64,000 bases of DNA from Microbacterium sp. APC 3901 (GCF_030407765.1 NZ_JASDCU010000006.1:62001-126000); one strand, 5' to 3'. Positions 1 to 9,524 are shown, counted from the first letter of the stretch. A program made the numbers and translations. The notes: a model not told the origin generated them from the letters alone.

Positions 1-1479
1 CGGGTTCACCACGCCGTAGAGCACGTCGGCGACCGCGCCGCCGCCGGCCTGCCCGAGCAGCCAGGTCTCGACGACAGCGGGCACTCGGTCGGCGAACGGC
101 AGCGCGACGACGCCGCCGTTCGAGAGCACGACCACGGTGGCGGGGTTGGCCGCGATCACGGCGTCGAGCACCGCCAGCTGCGCAGCGGGCAGATCGATGT
201 GCTCACGGTCGAAGCCCTCGGACTCCTCTGCGGCGGGGAGGCCGAGGAACACGACGGCGACATCCGCTGCGGATGCGGCCTCGACGGCCTCGGCGCGCAG
301 GTCGTCGGCCGAGCGGCCGGATGTCGCGATCTCTCCCCCCTCGACCGCGAAGCCTGCGGCGTAGGTGACGTTGTCTCCGCCGACCGCACGCAGCTCGTCC
401 AGCGCCTTGTCGACGCGGGTGGGGTTGATGAGCGAGGATCCGGCTCCCTGGAAGCGCGGCTCGGTTGCGAAGGCTCCGATCACGGCGATCCGCTGCTCCG
501 CGGCGAGCGGCAGCAGGTCGCCGTCGTTCTTCAGCAGCACGATCGAGCGTCCGGCAGCCTCTCTCGCGAGCGCATGGTGCGCGTCGACATCGAGGGGCCC
601 TGCGACGGCCGGGCGCTGCTGCGCCTTGTGCACGAGGTCGATCGCCCGGTCAGCCGCGGTGTCGAGCACGCTCTCGTCGAGCTCTCCTGCGCGCACAGCG
701 GCAACGAGTTGAGCATCGGTCCGCCCTCCTGACGACGGCATCTCCAGGTCGAGACCGGCGGCGACGCCGGCCACGCGGTCGTTCACTGCACCCCAGTCCG
801 AGACGACCAGGCCGCCGAAGCCCCAGTCATCGCGCAGCACCTGCGTGAGCAGCCACGGGTCTTCCGAGGCGTAGACCCCGTTGATGCGGTTGTACGAGCA
901 CATGACGGTCCACGGCTCGGCATCCTTGACCACGCGCTCGAAGCCACGCAGGTAGATCTCGTGCAGCGGACGCGGGTCGACGTCGGAGCTCGCTCGCATG
1001 CGATCGAACTCCTGGTTGTTGGCGGCGAAGTGCTTGAGCGAGGTGCCGACGCCCTGCGACTGCACGCCACGCACCGAGGCCGCGCCGAGCACCCCCGAGA
1101 CGATCGGGTCTTCGGAGAAGTACTCGAAGTTGCGTCCGCACAGCGGGGATCTCTTGATGTTGATGCCGGGCCCCAGCACGATGGCGACGTCTTCGATGGC
1201 AGCCTCGACGCCGATCGCCGCGCCGACCCGCTCGATGATCTCGGGGTCGAATGATGAGCCGATGCCGACAGCGGGTGGGAAGCAGGTCGCCGGCACGCTG
1301 CTCGACAGGCCGAGGTGATCGGTGCCGCCCGCCTGCTTGCGCAGCCCGTGCGGACCATCGGTCATCATGATCGACGGCAGACCCACACGATCGATGGGCT
1401 TCGTCGTCCAGAAGTCAGCACCGCTGGTGAGCGATGCCTTCTCCTCGAGGGTGAGATCGGATGCCGATGTATCGGTCAT
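1..1479 (-). CDS. Beta-glucosidase-like glycoside hydrolase family 3 (C-terminus cut by window edge)
   Basis: Reads leftward from the ATG at 1479 and is open to the window edge, giving 493 residues of a GH3 enzyme expected to remove terminal beta-linked glucose or related sugars. The N-terminal barrel shows DGPHGLR, a GVGTSLKHFAANNQE stretch typical of the GH3 substrate-binding Lys-His pair, and VVSDWGAVND around residue 230, where Asp is the family nucleophile. The second alpha/beta domain starts after SIVLLKNDGDLLPL and the sequence stops inside it. No signal peptide is visible, so it is probably cytoplasmic and acts on imported oligosaccharides. A GAAAGGA ribosome site precedes the start, and the gene diverges from a TetR regulator. 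Substrate is not decided by the sequence. Confidence 0.9.
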   Translation of the reverse strand, partial: MTDTSASDLTLEEKASLTSGADFWTTKPIDRVGLPSIMMTDGPHGLRKQAGGTDHLGLSSSVPATCFPPAVGIGSSFDPEIIERVGAAIGVEAAIEDVAIVLGPGINIKRSPLCGRNFEYFSEDPIVSGVLGAASVRGVQSQGVGTSLKHFAANNQEFDRMRASSDVDPRPLHEIYLRGFERVVKDAEPWTVMCSYNRINGVYASEDPWLLTQVLRDDWGFGGLVVSDWGAVNDRVAGVAAGLDLEMPSSGGRTDAQLVAAVRAGELDESVLDTAADRAIDLVHKAQQRPAVAGPLDVDAHHALAREAAGRSIVLLKNDGDLLPLAAEQRIAVIGAFATEPRFQGAGSSLINPTRVDKALDELRAVGGDNVTYAAGFAVEGGEIATSGRSADDLRAEAVEAASAADVAVVFLGLPAAEESEGFDREHIDLPAAQLAVLDAVIAANPATVVVLSNGGVVALPFADRVPAVVETWLLGQAGGGAVADVLYGVVNP

Positions 1480-1516
1480 GGTGTTCCTTTCGCGGCGACG
1501 GCGGTGTCTTGCGAAA

Positions 1517-1545
1517 ACTATATGACAGTAGGTATTGGATCTCAA
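1517..1545 (-). promoter_or_regulatory. Sigma-70-like promoter of the GH3 gene
   Basis: On the minus strand TTGAGA (1545-1540) and TATAGT (1522-1517) are separated by exactly 17 bp, close to the housekeeping consensus. They lie about 38 bp upstream of the GH3 start and inside the 92-bp gap shared with the divergent TetR gene, so a repressor bound here could control both directions. Confidence 0.6.
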
Positions 1546-1571
1546 ACGTTGTTCAGGATTACTCTCGAGGA

Positions 1572-2168
1572 ATGGCACGACGAGGTTCATACGCGAAGGG
1601 CGTCGCCAGACGCGAGGAGATCCTCGAGAGCGCTCTCGACGTGATCGGCCGACAGGGCTACCAGAACGCGTCGCTCAAGCAGATCGCCGAAAGAGTCGGC
1701 GTCACCCCCGCCGCGCTCCTGCACTACTTCGGCAGCAAGGAGGAGCTCTTCACCGAGGTGCTGCGCAAGCGCGACGAACACGACGGCATGATGCCGCAGG
1801 CGCCGAATCCGACTGACGGCAAGTCGGCGTTCCTCGATGTCATCCGCCACAACACCGAGGTCCCCGGCGTCGTCGAGTTGTTCTCGCGCCTCTCGGTCGA
1901 CGCCGTCGACCCGGCACATCCGGCTCATCAGTACTTCCTCGAACGCAGTGAACGACTTCGCGAGAGCATCACCCACTCCTTCGCCCAGGACGCAGCCGAT
2001 CGAGCGACGCTCGATGCGGACACCATGGCGAGGGTGATCCAGGCGGTCGCCGACGGGCTGCAGCTGCAGTGGATGATCGACCGCTCCGTCGACATGCCGG
2101 GCATCATCGGCGCCCTCATGGACGTGCTCTACCCGACGACGGATCACCCGGAGACGCCTTCGCGCTGA
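1572..2168 (+). CDS. TetR-family transcriptional regulator
   Basis: A 198-residue TetR regulator. The N-terminal helix-turn-helix reads RREEILESALDVIGRQGYQ then ASLKQIAERVGVTPAALLHYFGSKEELF, followed by a helical ligand domain. The reading frame is open upstream to 1461, but the ATG at 1572 matches the usual TetR start with a GAGGA just before it; the upstream 37 codons would run into the divergent promoter region. It probably represses the GH3 gene across the shared intergenic region. The ligand domain contains PAHPAHQYF, nearly repeated (PAHPAHDYF) in the second glucosidase-linked TetR protein at 48192, so the two look like paralogues answering to similar sugars. Confidence 0.88.
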   Translation: MARRGSYAKGVARREEILESALDVIGRQGYQNASLKQIAERVGVTPAALLHYFGSKEELFTEVLRKRDEHDGMMPQAPNPTDGKSAFLDVIRHNTEVPGVVELFSRLSVDAVDPAHPAHQYFLERSERLRESITHSFAQDAADRATLDADTMARVIQAVADGLQLQWMIDRSVDMPGIIGALMDVLYPTTDHPETPSR

Positions 2169-2177
2169 ATGCGAAGA

Positions 2178-2210
2178 ACCGCCCTCATCCTGACTGACAG
2201 GAGGGGCGGT
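2178..2210. terminator. Bidirectional terminator hairpin between convergent genes
   Basis: The arms ACCGCCCTC (2178-2186) and GAGGGGCGGT (2201-2210) pair with one bulge around a 14-base loop. The hairpin lies between the 3' ends of the TetR gene and the LCP gene, where a shared terminator is expected. Confidence 0.55.
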
Positions 2211-2245
2211 CCTTCGGGATCGGTCGTGCCGTCGGCACGAGACCG

Positions 2246-3499
2246 TCAGCGCACGTTGCCGTTCGAGCAGGTCTGCTGCGCGGCCGAGTTCCCCTTGATC
2301 GTGTCCGGCAGCGCCACCACGTTCTCGGGGGTCGCCGCGGGGTCCGGTGTCGCAGCCTCCCCGCCCGCTTCCGCGGGTGCCTGCGTGGCGGGATCCGTCA
2401 CGACGACGCCGTCGTTCTCGGTGTTCTGATGCGTGACCTGCAGCTGGGCGTTCTCGTTGATCGCGGTCCACATGGCCTCGGCGGACTCCTTGTCCGGCAC
2501 GACGCGGTTGGGGTCGGCCGGGTCGGCGAACGTCGGGTACTGCAGGAAGACGATGTCCTCGAACGGCACGGACTTCACGGCGAGCGCGATCTGGACGATC
2601 TTCATCGGGTCGGCGAGGGAGGTGCTCGCCTCGACGTTGTCGAGACCGGTTGTCGCGAGCTTCAGCATCATCGGGACGTTGCCGAGGGTCTCGCCGCTGA
2701 TCAGCGTGCGGGCGAGACTCGACATGTACTGCTGCTGGTTGCCGATCCGTCCGAGGTCGCTGCCGTCGCCGACACCGTGTCTGGTGCGCAGGAACTGCAG
2801 AGCCGTGATGCCCTCGATCACGTGGTTCCCCGCCGCGAGGTCGAGGCCCGTGTAGCGGTCCTTGATCGGAGAGGCGAGGCACACCTCGACGCCACCGATC
2901 GCGTTCGTGATCTCGATCACGCCGCCGAAGGTGACGGACGCCGCGAACTGGATCTCCTGACCGGTGAGGTCCGAGACGGTCTTCGCGACGCAGTTGAGTC
3001 CGCCGTCGGTGTACGCGGTGTTGATCTGCTGCTTGCTCATCGCGGAGTGCACGTCGCCCTCGGCGTCCTCGCACTCGGGAATCGGGACCATCATGTCGCG
3101 GGGCAGGCTGACGACGGTGATCCGGCGAGGCTCCTCCGACACATGCAGGAGGAGGTTGACGTCGTTGAGCGTGCCTTCGGAGTCCGCGCCGGTGCAGCGT
3201 TCTCCGAAGTACTGCGCATACGCCTCTTCGCACGTGTCGACGCCGGTGAGGAGCATGTTGAAACCGCCCTCGTACTCGCTGATGTCGGGTGGCAGCTGCT
3301 CAGTGCTGTCCAGCTCGACCGCGTTGGCCGAGACCGTGCTCGAGAGGTCGTAGACGATGTACGAGGCGACACCGAAGCCGCTCACCAGGACGACGGCGAG
3401 GCCGATCGCGATGAACGTCAGAAGCTGGCTGACGGGGCCCGGCGAGTGGAGCTGCCCGTGTCGTGCGATGGTACGACGGCGTCGGGTGTGAGGACTCAC
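2246..3499 (-). CDS. LytR-CpsA-Psr (LCP) family cell-wall polymer ligase
   Basis: A 417-residue protein starting at a GTG. A basic cytoplasmic head is followed by one membrane helix (about residues 22-50, LLTFIAIGLAVVLVSGFGV) and an extracytoplasmic LCP domain. Recognisable LCP blocks are GFNMLLTGVD, RRITVVSLPRDMMV with its conserved Arg-Asp, INTAY, and QFLRTRHGVGDGSDLGRIGN with the Arg residues that bind the polyprenyl pyrophosphate. LCP proteins transfer wall polymers such as teichoic acid or arabinogalactan-type glycans from lipid carriers to peptidoglycan. The C-terminal 60 residues are Ala/Pro/Glu-rich and low complexity. It stands alone, between the TetR gene and tRNA-Ser. Which polymer is attached cannot be read from the sequence. 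Confidence 0.92.
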   Translation of the reverse strand: MSPHTRRRRTIARHGQLHSPGPVSQLLTFIAIGLAVVLVSGFGVASYIVYDLSSTVSANAVELDSTEQLPPDISEYEGGFNMLLTGVDTCEEAYAQYFGERCTGADSEGTLNDVNLLLHVSEEPRRITVVSLPRDMMVPIPECEDAEGDVHSAMSKQQINTAYTDGGLNCVAKTVSDLTGQEIQFAASVTFGGVIEITNAIGGVEVCLASPIKDRYTGLDLAAGNHVIEGITALQFLRTRHGVGDGSDLGRIGNQQQYMSSLARTLISGETLGNVPMMLKLATTGLDNVEASTSLADPMKIVQIALAVKSVPFEDIVFLQYPTFADPADPNRVVPDKESAEAMWTAINENAQLQVTHQNTENDGVVVTDPATQAPAEAGGEAATPDPAATPENVVALPDTIKGNSAAQQTCSNGNVR

Positions 3500-3551
3500 T
3501 CGGGGCCTTTCGGTTCAGCGTGCGGTGCGGGGGACACCGTTCCCTGGAATG

Positions 3552-3636
3552 CGGAGGGTGTGGGATTCGAACCCACGAGACATCTCTGCCCACTGGTTTT
3601 CAAGACCAGCTCCATCGGCCACTCGGACAACCCTCC
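3552..3636 (-). tRNA. tRNA-Ser (anticodon TGA)
   Basis: On the minus strand an 85-base class II tRNA folds with acceptor GGAGGGT paired to ACCCTCC, anticodon arm CTGGTCTTGAAAACCAG giving TGA, a long variable arm and a GGTTCGAATCC T-arm. The discriminator is G, as expected for serine tRNAs. The 3' CCA is not encoded. Confidence 0.95.
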
Positions 3637-3678
3637 CGACAGACGAATCTGCCGACAAGCCGTGAGTCTAGCCGAGTT

Positions 3679-4500
3679 CTATTCTCTCGCGCTGACCTGG
3701 GCGGCTGCTGGAAGCGTGTCGAGGGCCATCGCCAGACCGCCGTCCTCGACGTCGCCGGTCACTTCGCCCGCGGCATCCTTGACCTCTGAGGGTGCCTGCC
3801 CCATGGCTACGGCGCGGCCGTCGAGCCCCAGCGCCCACCCGAACATGCCGATGTCGTTGCGCCCGTCTCCGGCCACGAAGACCTGACCGCGCTCGAAGCC
3901 CAGCTCGGTGCGCACGCGTTCCAGCGCGGTGCCCTTGTCGACACCCTGCGGCGCGATGTCGAGCCACGCGGTCCAGCCGATCGCATAGGAGACCTCGTTG
4001 AGCCCTGCATCGGCGACGAGGCGGTGGAAGTCCTCCTCGTCGTGCCCCGGCGACACGACGACGACACGAGAGACCGGCTCGGCGACCAGCTCATCGAAGC
4101 CGACCTGCCGTCCGCCGTCGAGCGTCCAGTCGTCCAGATGCTCGGTGTAGAGACGCAGTCCCGAGCCGAGCTCGACCATGTAGCGGGCCTCGGGAAGGCG
4201 CTCACGCAGGAGAGCGAGCACGGGAGACGGATCGAACGTCTCGATGTGCCACCGCTCCCACTCGTCGCCCACCCGACGCATGGTCACAGCCCCGTTGGAG
4301 CACACCACGAACTGCGGAGTCAGCTCGAGCTGCTCGACCCAGCGACGCGTGGCCATCCAGCTGCGTCCGGTCGCGATCGTCACCTCATGACCGGCATCCC
4401 GCAGCCGTGCGACGGCCTCGGGCACGCCGGGGCTCATCGTCTCGTCCTGCAGGATGATCGTGCCGTCGACGTCGAGTCCGACGAGCCAGGGAGCCGTCAC
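3679..4500 (-). CDS. HAD-superfamily hydrolase, Cof-type sugar phosphatase
   Basis: A 273-residue HAD phosphatase. Motif I is [10 protein letters not shown] with the nucleophile Asp, motif II TIATGRS, and motif [15 protein letters not shown]; the large insert between them is the C2-type cap of Cof/YbiV-like enzymes that hydrolyse sugar phosphates and related metabolites. The GTG at 4500 overlaps the serS stop codon as GTGA and is preferred over starts further upstream, which lie inside serS in another frame. Translational coupling to serS is likely, although no functional link is obvious. The physiological substrate is unknown. Confidence 0.88.
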   Translation of the reverse strand: MTAPWLVGLDVDGTIILQDETMSPGVPEAVARLRDAGHEVTIATGRSWMATRRWVEQLELTPQFVVCSNGAVTMRRVGDEWERWHIETFDPSPVLALLRERLPEARYMVELGSGLRLYTEHLDDWTLDGGRQVGFDELVAEPVSRVVVVSPGHDEEDFHRLVADAGLNEVSYAIGWTAWLDIAPQGVDKGTALERVRTELGFERGQVFVAGDGRNDIGMFGWALGLDGRAVAMGQAPSEVKDAAGEVTGDVEDGGLAMALDTLPAAAQVSARE

Positions 4501-5780
4501 GCGGTCGGCTCCAGAACCTCGAGCCCGCCGAGATACGGTCGCAGCACCTCGGGCACGCGCACAGAACCGTCGGCCTGCTGATGCGTCTCGAGCAGCGCGA
4601 CGATCCATCGGGTCGTGGCGAGTGTGCCGTTGAGCGTCGCCACGGGCTGCGTCTTCGCCGTCTGGCCCTCGTGAGCCTCTGGCCGGTGTCGGATGTCGAG
4701 GCGGCGCGCCTGATACGTCGTGCAGTTCGAGGTGGAGGTGAGCTCGCGGAAGGCACCCTGCGTCGGCACCCACGCCTCGATGTCGTACTTGCGCGCTGCG
4801 CTCGATCCGAGATCACCCGCGGCGACGTCGATCACGCGATAGGCGAGGCCGAGGGAGGTCAGCATCTCCTCCTGCAGCGCGACGAGGCGCAGGTGCTCCG
4901 CCTCGGCATCCTCCGGTTTCGTGTAGACGAACATCTCGAGCTTGTTGAACTGGTGCACCCGGATGATGCCGCGGGTGTCCTTGCCATGAGAGCCCGCCTC
5001 GCGGCGATAGCAGGTCGACCAGCCGGCGTACCGCAGCGCGCCCTCCCCCAGGTCGAGGATCTCGTCCTTGTGGTATCCGGCGAGCGCGACCTCGCTGGTG
5101 CCCACGAGGTACAGATCGTCGTCCTTGTCGAGGTGGTAGACCTCGTCTGCGTGCTCGCCGAGGAATCCGGTGCCCTGCATGATCTCCGGCCGCACCAGCG
5201 TGGGCGTGATCAGCGGGATGAAATCGTTCTGCAGCGCCTTGTCGAGCGCCAGGTTCATGAGCGCGATCTCGAGTCGCGCCCCGATGCCGCGGAGGAAGTA
5301 GAAGCGAGCACCGGAGACCTTCGCGCCTCGCTCCATGTCGATCGCGCCGAGGATCTCGCCGAGTTCGAGGTGGTCGCGAGGTTCGAAGTCGAACGTGGGC
5401 ACCTCGCCGACTCGGCGCAGCTCGACGAAGTCGGCCTCGCCACCGGCGGGGACGCCGTCGACGACGACGTTCTCGATGCGTCCGAGAGCAGCAGCCAGGG
5501 TCTCGGCGGATTCGTTCGCCGCCTGCTGCGCCTGCTTGACGCGCTCGGCGAGGTCCTTGACCTGCGCGACGAGCGCCGCCTTCTCCTCCTTGGGGGCCTT
5601 CGCGACCTGCTTCCCGAACGCGTTCTGCTCGGCCCTCAGCTCTTCGAACGCGGCGAGCGCCGCCCGGCGCGATCGGTCTGCCTCGAGTGCGATGTCGACG
5701 GTGCCCTGGTCGTTGCCACGGGCGGCCTGAGAACGGCGGACGATCTCCGGATTGTCGCGGAGGAGTGCGAGGTCGATCAT
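4497..5780 (-). CDS. serS: Serine--tRNA ligase
   Basis: A 427-residue class II aminoacyl-tRNA synthetase that charges tRNA-Ser in the cytoplasm. The N-terminal 110 residues form the long antiparallel coiled coil ([22 protein letters not shown] onward, with repeated Glu/Lys/Arg heptads) that grips the tRNA-Ser long arm. Motif 2 appears as [22 protein letters not shown] and motif 3 as [15 protein letters not shown]. Length is standard. It is transcribed away from the lipid kinase gene and shares a four-base overlap with the downstream HAD gene. A tRNA-Ser gene lies less than 1 kb away on the same strand. Confidence 0.97.
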   Translation of the reverse strand: MIDLALLRDNPEIVRRSQAARGNDQGTVDIALEADRSRRAALAAFEELRAEQNAFGKQVAKAPKEEKAALVAQVKDLAERVKQAQQAANESAETLAAALGRIENVVVDGVPAGGEADFVELRRVGEVPTFDFEPRDHLELGEILGAIDMERGAKVSGARFYFLRGIGARLEIALMNLALDKALQNDFIPLITPTLVRPEIMQGTGFLGEHADEVYHLDKDDDLYLVGTSEVALAGYHKDEILDLGEGALRYAGWSTCYRREAGSHGKDTRGIIRVHQFNKLEMFVYTKPEDAEAEHLRLVALQEEMLTSLGLAYRVIDVAAGDLGSSAARKYDIEAWVPTQGAFRELTSTSNCTTYQARRLDIRHRPEAHEGQTAKTQPVATLNGTLATTRWIVALLETHQQADGSVRVPEVLRPYLGGLEVLEPTA

Positions 5781-5855
5781 CCACCAAGTCTATGGTGCGT
5801 CCCGGGCGCGTCAGCCGCGGTCAAGCGCCGCCGACGCCCGCGTTAGAGTAGCGCC

Positions 5856-6854
5856 ATGACCACGAGCGCCCCCGCCCGGCGACAGGCGGCGCTCGTGTAC
5901 AACCCGATCAAGGTCGACGAGAAGCATCTGCGGGCCAGGGTCCGAGCTCTGTCTCGCGAGGCCGGGTGGGAGCATCCGGCCTTCTATCCGACCACGATCG
6001 AAGACCCCGGTCAGGGTGCGACGACCCAGGCCCTCGCCCGGGCTGTGGACGTCGTGCTCGTCGCCGGTGGAGACGGCACGGTGCGCGCGGTCTCCGAAGC
6101 CATCGCGAACACCGGGGTGCCACTCGCGATCCTGCCGAGCGGCACCGGAAATCTGCTGGCGCGCAACCTGGGGCTCCCGCTCGCCGACCCCGACGAGATG
6201 ATCCGCGCGGCGCTCGGCGACTTCCGTCACGCGATCGACATCGGCTGGGCACGGCTGACGAGAGAGAACGGCGAGCACGAGGAGCACGCGTACGTCGTTC
6301 TCGCGGGCGTCGGTCTGGATGCCGACATGATCGCGAACACCCGCGCTGACCTGAAGAGATCGGTCGGGTGGATCGCCTACGTCGACGGAGCCGCCAGGTC
6401 GCTCGTGGGCGCCGAACCGTTCCGCTCCGTGTTCCAGATCGACGACGGACGCCTGCACTCGACCAAAGTGCACAGCATCCTGTTCGCGAACTGCGGCACT
6501 CTGCCGGCGGGCATCTCCCTGATCCCCGACGCGTCGATCACGGACGGCGTCCTCGATGTCGCCGTGATCCAGCCCACCGGCATGTGGGGCTGGCTCGGTG
6601 TCTGGCGCAAGATCTGGTGGGACAACTCGGTGCTGCGCCGCTCGCGCGCCGGCCGCCGGGTGCTCGAACGACGGGGCCGGGATGCATCCGTGCACTACTT
6701 CCGTGGAGTCGCCGCCGAGGCCGCCGTGACGTCGCCCACCTCGATCGAGCTCGACGGCGATGAGTTCGGGACCGCCGTGCGCGTCACCTGCCGCGTGGAC
6801 CCCGGAGCGCTCCTGCTGGCCCTTCCTGCCGACCACCCGGTCGCATCGCTCTGA
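5856..6854 (+). CDS. Diacylglycerol/sphingosine kinase-like lipid kinase
   Basis: A 332-residue member of the DagK/YegS lipid kinase family. The catalytic domain opens with LVYNPIKV, then shows the nucleotide-binding VVLVAGGDGTVRAVSEAIA and ILPSGTGNLLARNLGLPL blocks. The later ISLIPDASITDGVLDVAVI stretch is the conserved beta-domain motif. Such enzymes phosphorylate diacylglycerol or related lipids at the inner membrane face, returning them to phospholipid synthesis. It is divergent from serS and convergent with the lipoprotein gene. The exact lipid cannot be assigned. Confidence 0.9.
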   Translation: MTTSAPARRQAALVYNPIKVDEKHLRARVRALSREAGWEHPAFYPTTIEDPGQGATTQALARAVDVVLVAGGDGTVRAVSEAIANTGVPLAILPSGTGNLLARNLGLPLADPDEMIRAALGDFRHAIDIGWARLTRENGEHEEHAYVVLAGVGLDADMIANTRADLKRSVGWIAYVDGAARSLVGAEPFRSVFQIDDGRLHSTKVHSILFANCGTLPAGISLIPDASITDGVLDVAVIQPTGMWGWLGVWRKIWWDNSVLRRSRAGRRVLERRGRDASVHYFRGVAAEAAVTSPTSIELDGDEFGTAVRVTCRVDPGALLLALPADHPVASL

Positions 6855-6864
6855 TCCCACCGGT

Positions 6865-6881
6865 CGGGCCTGCGCGGCCCG
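6865..6881. terminator. Short GC hairpin between convergent genes
   Basis: CGGGCC and GGCCCG pair around a five-base loop in the 32-bp gap between the lipid kinase and lipoprotein stops. There is no T-run, so termination is only a suggestion from its place. Confidence 0.3.
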
Positions 6882-6886
6882 TCGCG

Positions 6887-7627
6887 TCAGCCGCGCACGT
6901 CGACCGTGCCGTCGAGACCTCCGCCGACGAGCGTGAGCGTGAAGGCGTCGTCATCGACGGCGTCTTCACCGAACTCGAGGATCGTCGCACGCGGCGCCAT
7001 GTCCATGGTGCACACCTGATCGTCGTCCGTCGCGAAGGACGCCGTGCCGGAGGCACCCGACCCTTCGAGGTCCTCGACCACAGGGGCGCAGCTCGACGAC
7101 CCCCAGGTGAGCAGCACCAGCGAGCCGTCGTCGAACCAGCCGGCGCTCGGGGCGTACTCGGTCGATGAGCCGGGGGTGCCGGTGAACGACGGGTCGCCGT
7201 CGAGGTCGACGTCGTCGACGAGATCGCCGTAGGTCACCTGCAGCGTGATCTCCTTCGTCGGATCGACCCCCTCCGGCAGCGCACCGACGCTCGCTCGGGA
7301 CGCCAGGTCGGCCGTGCAGGCCTTCTCACCGTCTCCCTCGGATTCCGGCTCGACGAGTGTCACCGACACGGTCTGCCCCTCAGCCGTCACCGTGTCGACC
7401 TGCGGAACACAGGTGGAGGATCCCCAGGTCACGACCGCGAACATGCGGCCGTCGTCGAGCAGCGTGCCTTCGACGTCATCCGAGTCGTCGGTGCTCTGAC
7501 CGGGCCCACTCGAAGGGTTCGAGGTCGACTCCGGTGCGGTGGCGCCAGGGCCGGTCGTGCACCCGGCGATCAGCAGCACGGCGGCGAGGGACGAGAGTGC
7601 TGCGACGACACGCGATGGCGATTCCAT
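6887..7627 (-). CDS. Secreted lipoprotein with an internally duplicated domain
   Basis: A 246-residue protein with a lipoprotein signal: ESPSRVV, a hydrophobic stretch LSSLAAVLLIAGC as lipobox, then a Thr/Ser/Gly/Asp-rich linker. The mature part contains two copies of an approximately 85-residue unit. Copy one opens with RMFAVVTWGSSTCVPQVD and copy two with SLVLLTWGSSSCAPVVED; each has a second Cys (KACTADLASRA and VCTMDMAPRA), which suggests one disulfide per unit. The ATG at 7627 is chosen because the signal peptide starts there; the longer frame upstream is the antisense-free shadow of cls. It lies 50 bp after cls on the same strand. Function is not recognised. Confidence 0.8.
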   Translation of the reverse strand: MESPSRVVAALSSLAAVLLIAGCTTGPGATAPESTSNPSSGPGQSTDDSDDVEGTLLDDGRMFAVVTWGSSTCVPQVDTVTAEGQTVSVTLVEPESEGDGEKACTADLASRASVGALPEGVDPTKEITLQVTYGDLVDDVDLDGDPSFTGTPGSSTEYAPSAGWFDDGSLVLLTWGSSSCAPVVEDLEGSGASGTASFATDDDQVCTMDMAPRATILEFGEDAVDDDAFTLTLVGGGLDGTVDVRG

Positions 7628-7677
7628 GCACACAGGGTACCGGCCACGATCTCTCGAAGACACCCCGTCGTGCCGCT

Positions 7678-9138
7678 CTATTGCAGCGCAGAGGTGAGGC
7701 GCGCGAGGTTGTCGAGCACCGTCGATCGCAGGGGCTGCTGCATCCACTCCTCGAGCGTCAGTTCTCTGCTGAGCGAGCGGTAGACGTCTTCGACCTCGCG
7801 CATCTCGGCGACGAACTCCTCGCCCCGCACCAGCATCGACACCTCGAGGTTCAGACCGAACGAGCGCATATCCATGTTGCTCGACCCGATCACGGCGACC
7901 TGGTCGTCTATCGTGAGGCTCTTGGTGTGCAGGATGTACGGCCGACGGTACATCCAGATCCGCACTCCGGCCCTGAGCAGCGCCTCGTAATAGCTGCGCT
8001 GCGCGTGATAGACCATCGCCTGGTCGCCCTCTTCCGAGACGAACAGCTCCACGGCGACGCCGCGGTCGACCGCGGCGGTGACGGCGAGCAGCAGCGCTTC
8101 GTCCGGGACGAAGTACGGGCTGACGATCATGATCTTCTCTTTGGCCGCATAGAGCAGTCCGAGGAAGAGACGCAGGTTGTTCTCGACCTCGAAACCGGGC
8201 CCTGACGGCACGACCTGGCAGTCGAGGTCTCCCGACCCCGTCTGGGCGTGCGAGATGTCGATCTCCTGCAGCACCTCGTCGGTCTCGCTGTACCAGTCGC
8301 TGAGGAAGATCGCGTTCACGCTGAGGACGACGGGTCCGTCGATGCGGACCATGAGGTCGACCCAGTGCAGCCCGCGCTTGATGTTCTTGGGAAGGTTGTA
8401 GGTCGAGTCCGTGACGTTCTGCGACCCGAGGAACGCCACCTTGCCGTCGACGACGACGAGCTTGCGGTGGTTGCGCAGATCGGGCCGCTGCATGCGTCCC
8501 TTCAGGGGCTGCACCGGGAGCATCAGATGCCAGTTCGCTCCCATGTCGTTGAGCCGCTTGATGGTCTGCCGATACTTCGGCTTCCATCTGTTCGCCCAGT
8601 GGTCGAGCAGCACGCGCACGTGCACGCCGCGCGCCGCGACCTCTTCCATCGCGCGGAAGAAGTTGTCCGTCGAGGCATCCGCCTGGAGGATGTAGAACTC
8701 GACGTGGACGTAGTCCTCGGCCTTGCGGATCTCGTCGGCCATGGCGTCGAGTGAATCCTGATAATCCGCGATCAGGTGCGCGCCGTTGTCTCCCGAGATC
8801 GGCAGGGCTCCCAGCCTGTGGTTCATCTCGACGAGCGGAGGGAACCAGCTCGGCGCATCCGGTCGCAGGGTGCCGAAATGCAGGTGTTCGCTCGTCTCGG
8901 CGATGTACTCGTTGATCTGATCCTGCTTGCGCCGCCGAGCGCGGGGCAGTCGCGGGTTTCCGATGAGGAGGAACAGGAAGACCCCGATGAACGGGATGAA
9001 GAAGACCGCGAGCAGCCACGCCATCGCCGCGGTCGGTCGTCGGTTGCGCGGGATCACGATGATCGCCGTGATGCGGATCGTCAGGTCGAGGGCGATCAGG
9101 AACGCCGCGGTCCACCAGGCCCAGATCTCGGGCGTCAT
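7678..9138 (-). CDS. cls: Cardiolipin synthase (phospholipase D family)
   Basis: A 486-residue membrane enzyme that joins two phosphatidylglycerol molecules into cardiolipin, or uses a related phosphatidyl transfer. Two N-terminal membrane helices (about residues 8-28 and 38-60) precede two phospholipase D domains, each with the HKD signature: HRKLVVVDGKVAFLGSQN and HTKSLTIDDQVAVIGSSN. Length and layout match bacterial ClsA. It is followed after 50 bp by the lipoprotein gene and preceded by a tiny membrane protein gene, so all three could share a transcript. Confidence 0.94.
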   Translation of the reverse strand: MTPEIWAWWTAAFLIALDLTIRITAIIVIPRNRRPTAAMAWLLAVFFIPFIGVFLFLLIGNPRLPRARRRKQDQINEYIAETSEHLHFGTLRPDAPSWFPPLVEMNHRLGALPISGDNGAHLIADYQDSLDAMADEIRKAEDYVHVEFYILQADASTDNFFRAMEEVAARGVHVRVLLDHWANRWKPKYRQTIKRLNDMGANWHLMLPVQPLKGRMQRPDLRNHRKLVVVDGKVAFLGSQNVTDSTYNLPKNIKRGLHWVDLMVRIDGPVVLSVNAIFLSDWYSETDEVLQEIDISHAQTGSGDLDCQVVPSGPGFEVENNLRLFLGLLYAAKEKIMIVSPYFVPDEALLLAVTAAVDRGVAVELFVSEEGDQAMVYHAQRSYYEALLRAGVRIWMYRRPYILHTKSLTIDDQVAVIGSSNMDMRSFGLNLEVSMLVRGEEFVAEMREVEDVYRSLSRELTLEEWMQQPLRSTVLDNLARLTSALQ

Positions 9139-9238
9139 CCCTCGTCCTCTCGGCCGGTCGGCACTGCGACGCCGGTCGCGTCAGTGGGCACCGACGAAGG
9201 TGCGCTGGCTACACAGTATCCGATGGTGCCGACGTTGC

Positions 9239-9412
9239 TCAGGAGCGCGGCGGCAGACCGCGGGCGGCCCGCTCCTCAGCCTCGATCCGTGCGTGCACCT
9301 TGCGTTCGGTGCGATCGAATCGCAGGATCCCGCGGAGAACGAAGAAGAACACGACGCTCACCCCGATGGTCGGAATGATCGACCATGCGGCTGCGAGCCA
9401 GAAGTTCTCCAT
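9239..9412 (-). CDS. Small single-span membrane protein
   Basis: A 57-residue frame from ATG 9412 to the TGA at 9239. It begins MENFWLAAAW, has one membrane helix (about residues 5-27, ending FFFVLRGIL), and then a charged amphipathic tail rich in Arg and Glu ending LPPRS. Short proteins of this shape are common in Microbacteriaceae and stay uncharacterised. It lies 100 bp upstream of cls on the same strand. Its size makes the coding call less certain, but the hydrophobic-then-charged layout is coherent. Confidence 0.6.
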   Translation of the reverse strand: MENFWLAAAWSIIPTIGVSVVFFFVLRGILRFDRTERKVHARIEAEERAARGLPPRS

Positions 9413-9524
9413 GACTCCATGGTACGCGACCCACTACTCCTCCACACTCGAGGGCCCCCACCGGATCGACCATCGACGCTGTGGAATCGAACCGCGACCA
9501 CGGCCGCGCGATGAGACTCGCCCG

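Noticed and set aside
2429..3886. Long open frame on the plus strand opposite the LCP gene and tRNA-Ser
   Set aside because: It runs antisense through a clear LCP gene and a tRNA, has no domain, and is the usual high-GC shadow frame.
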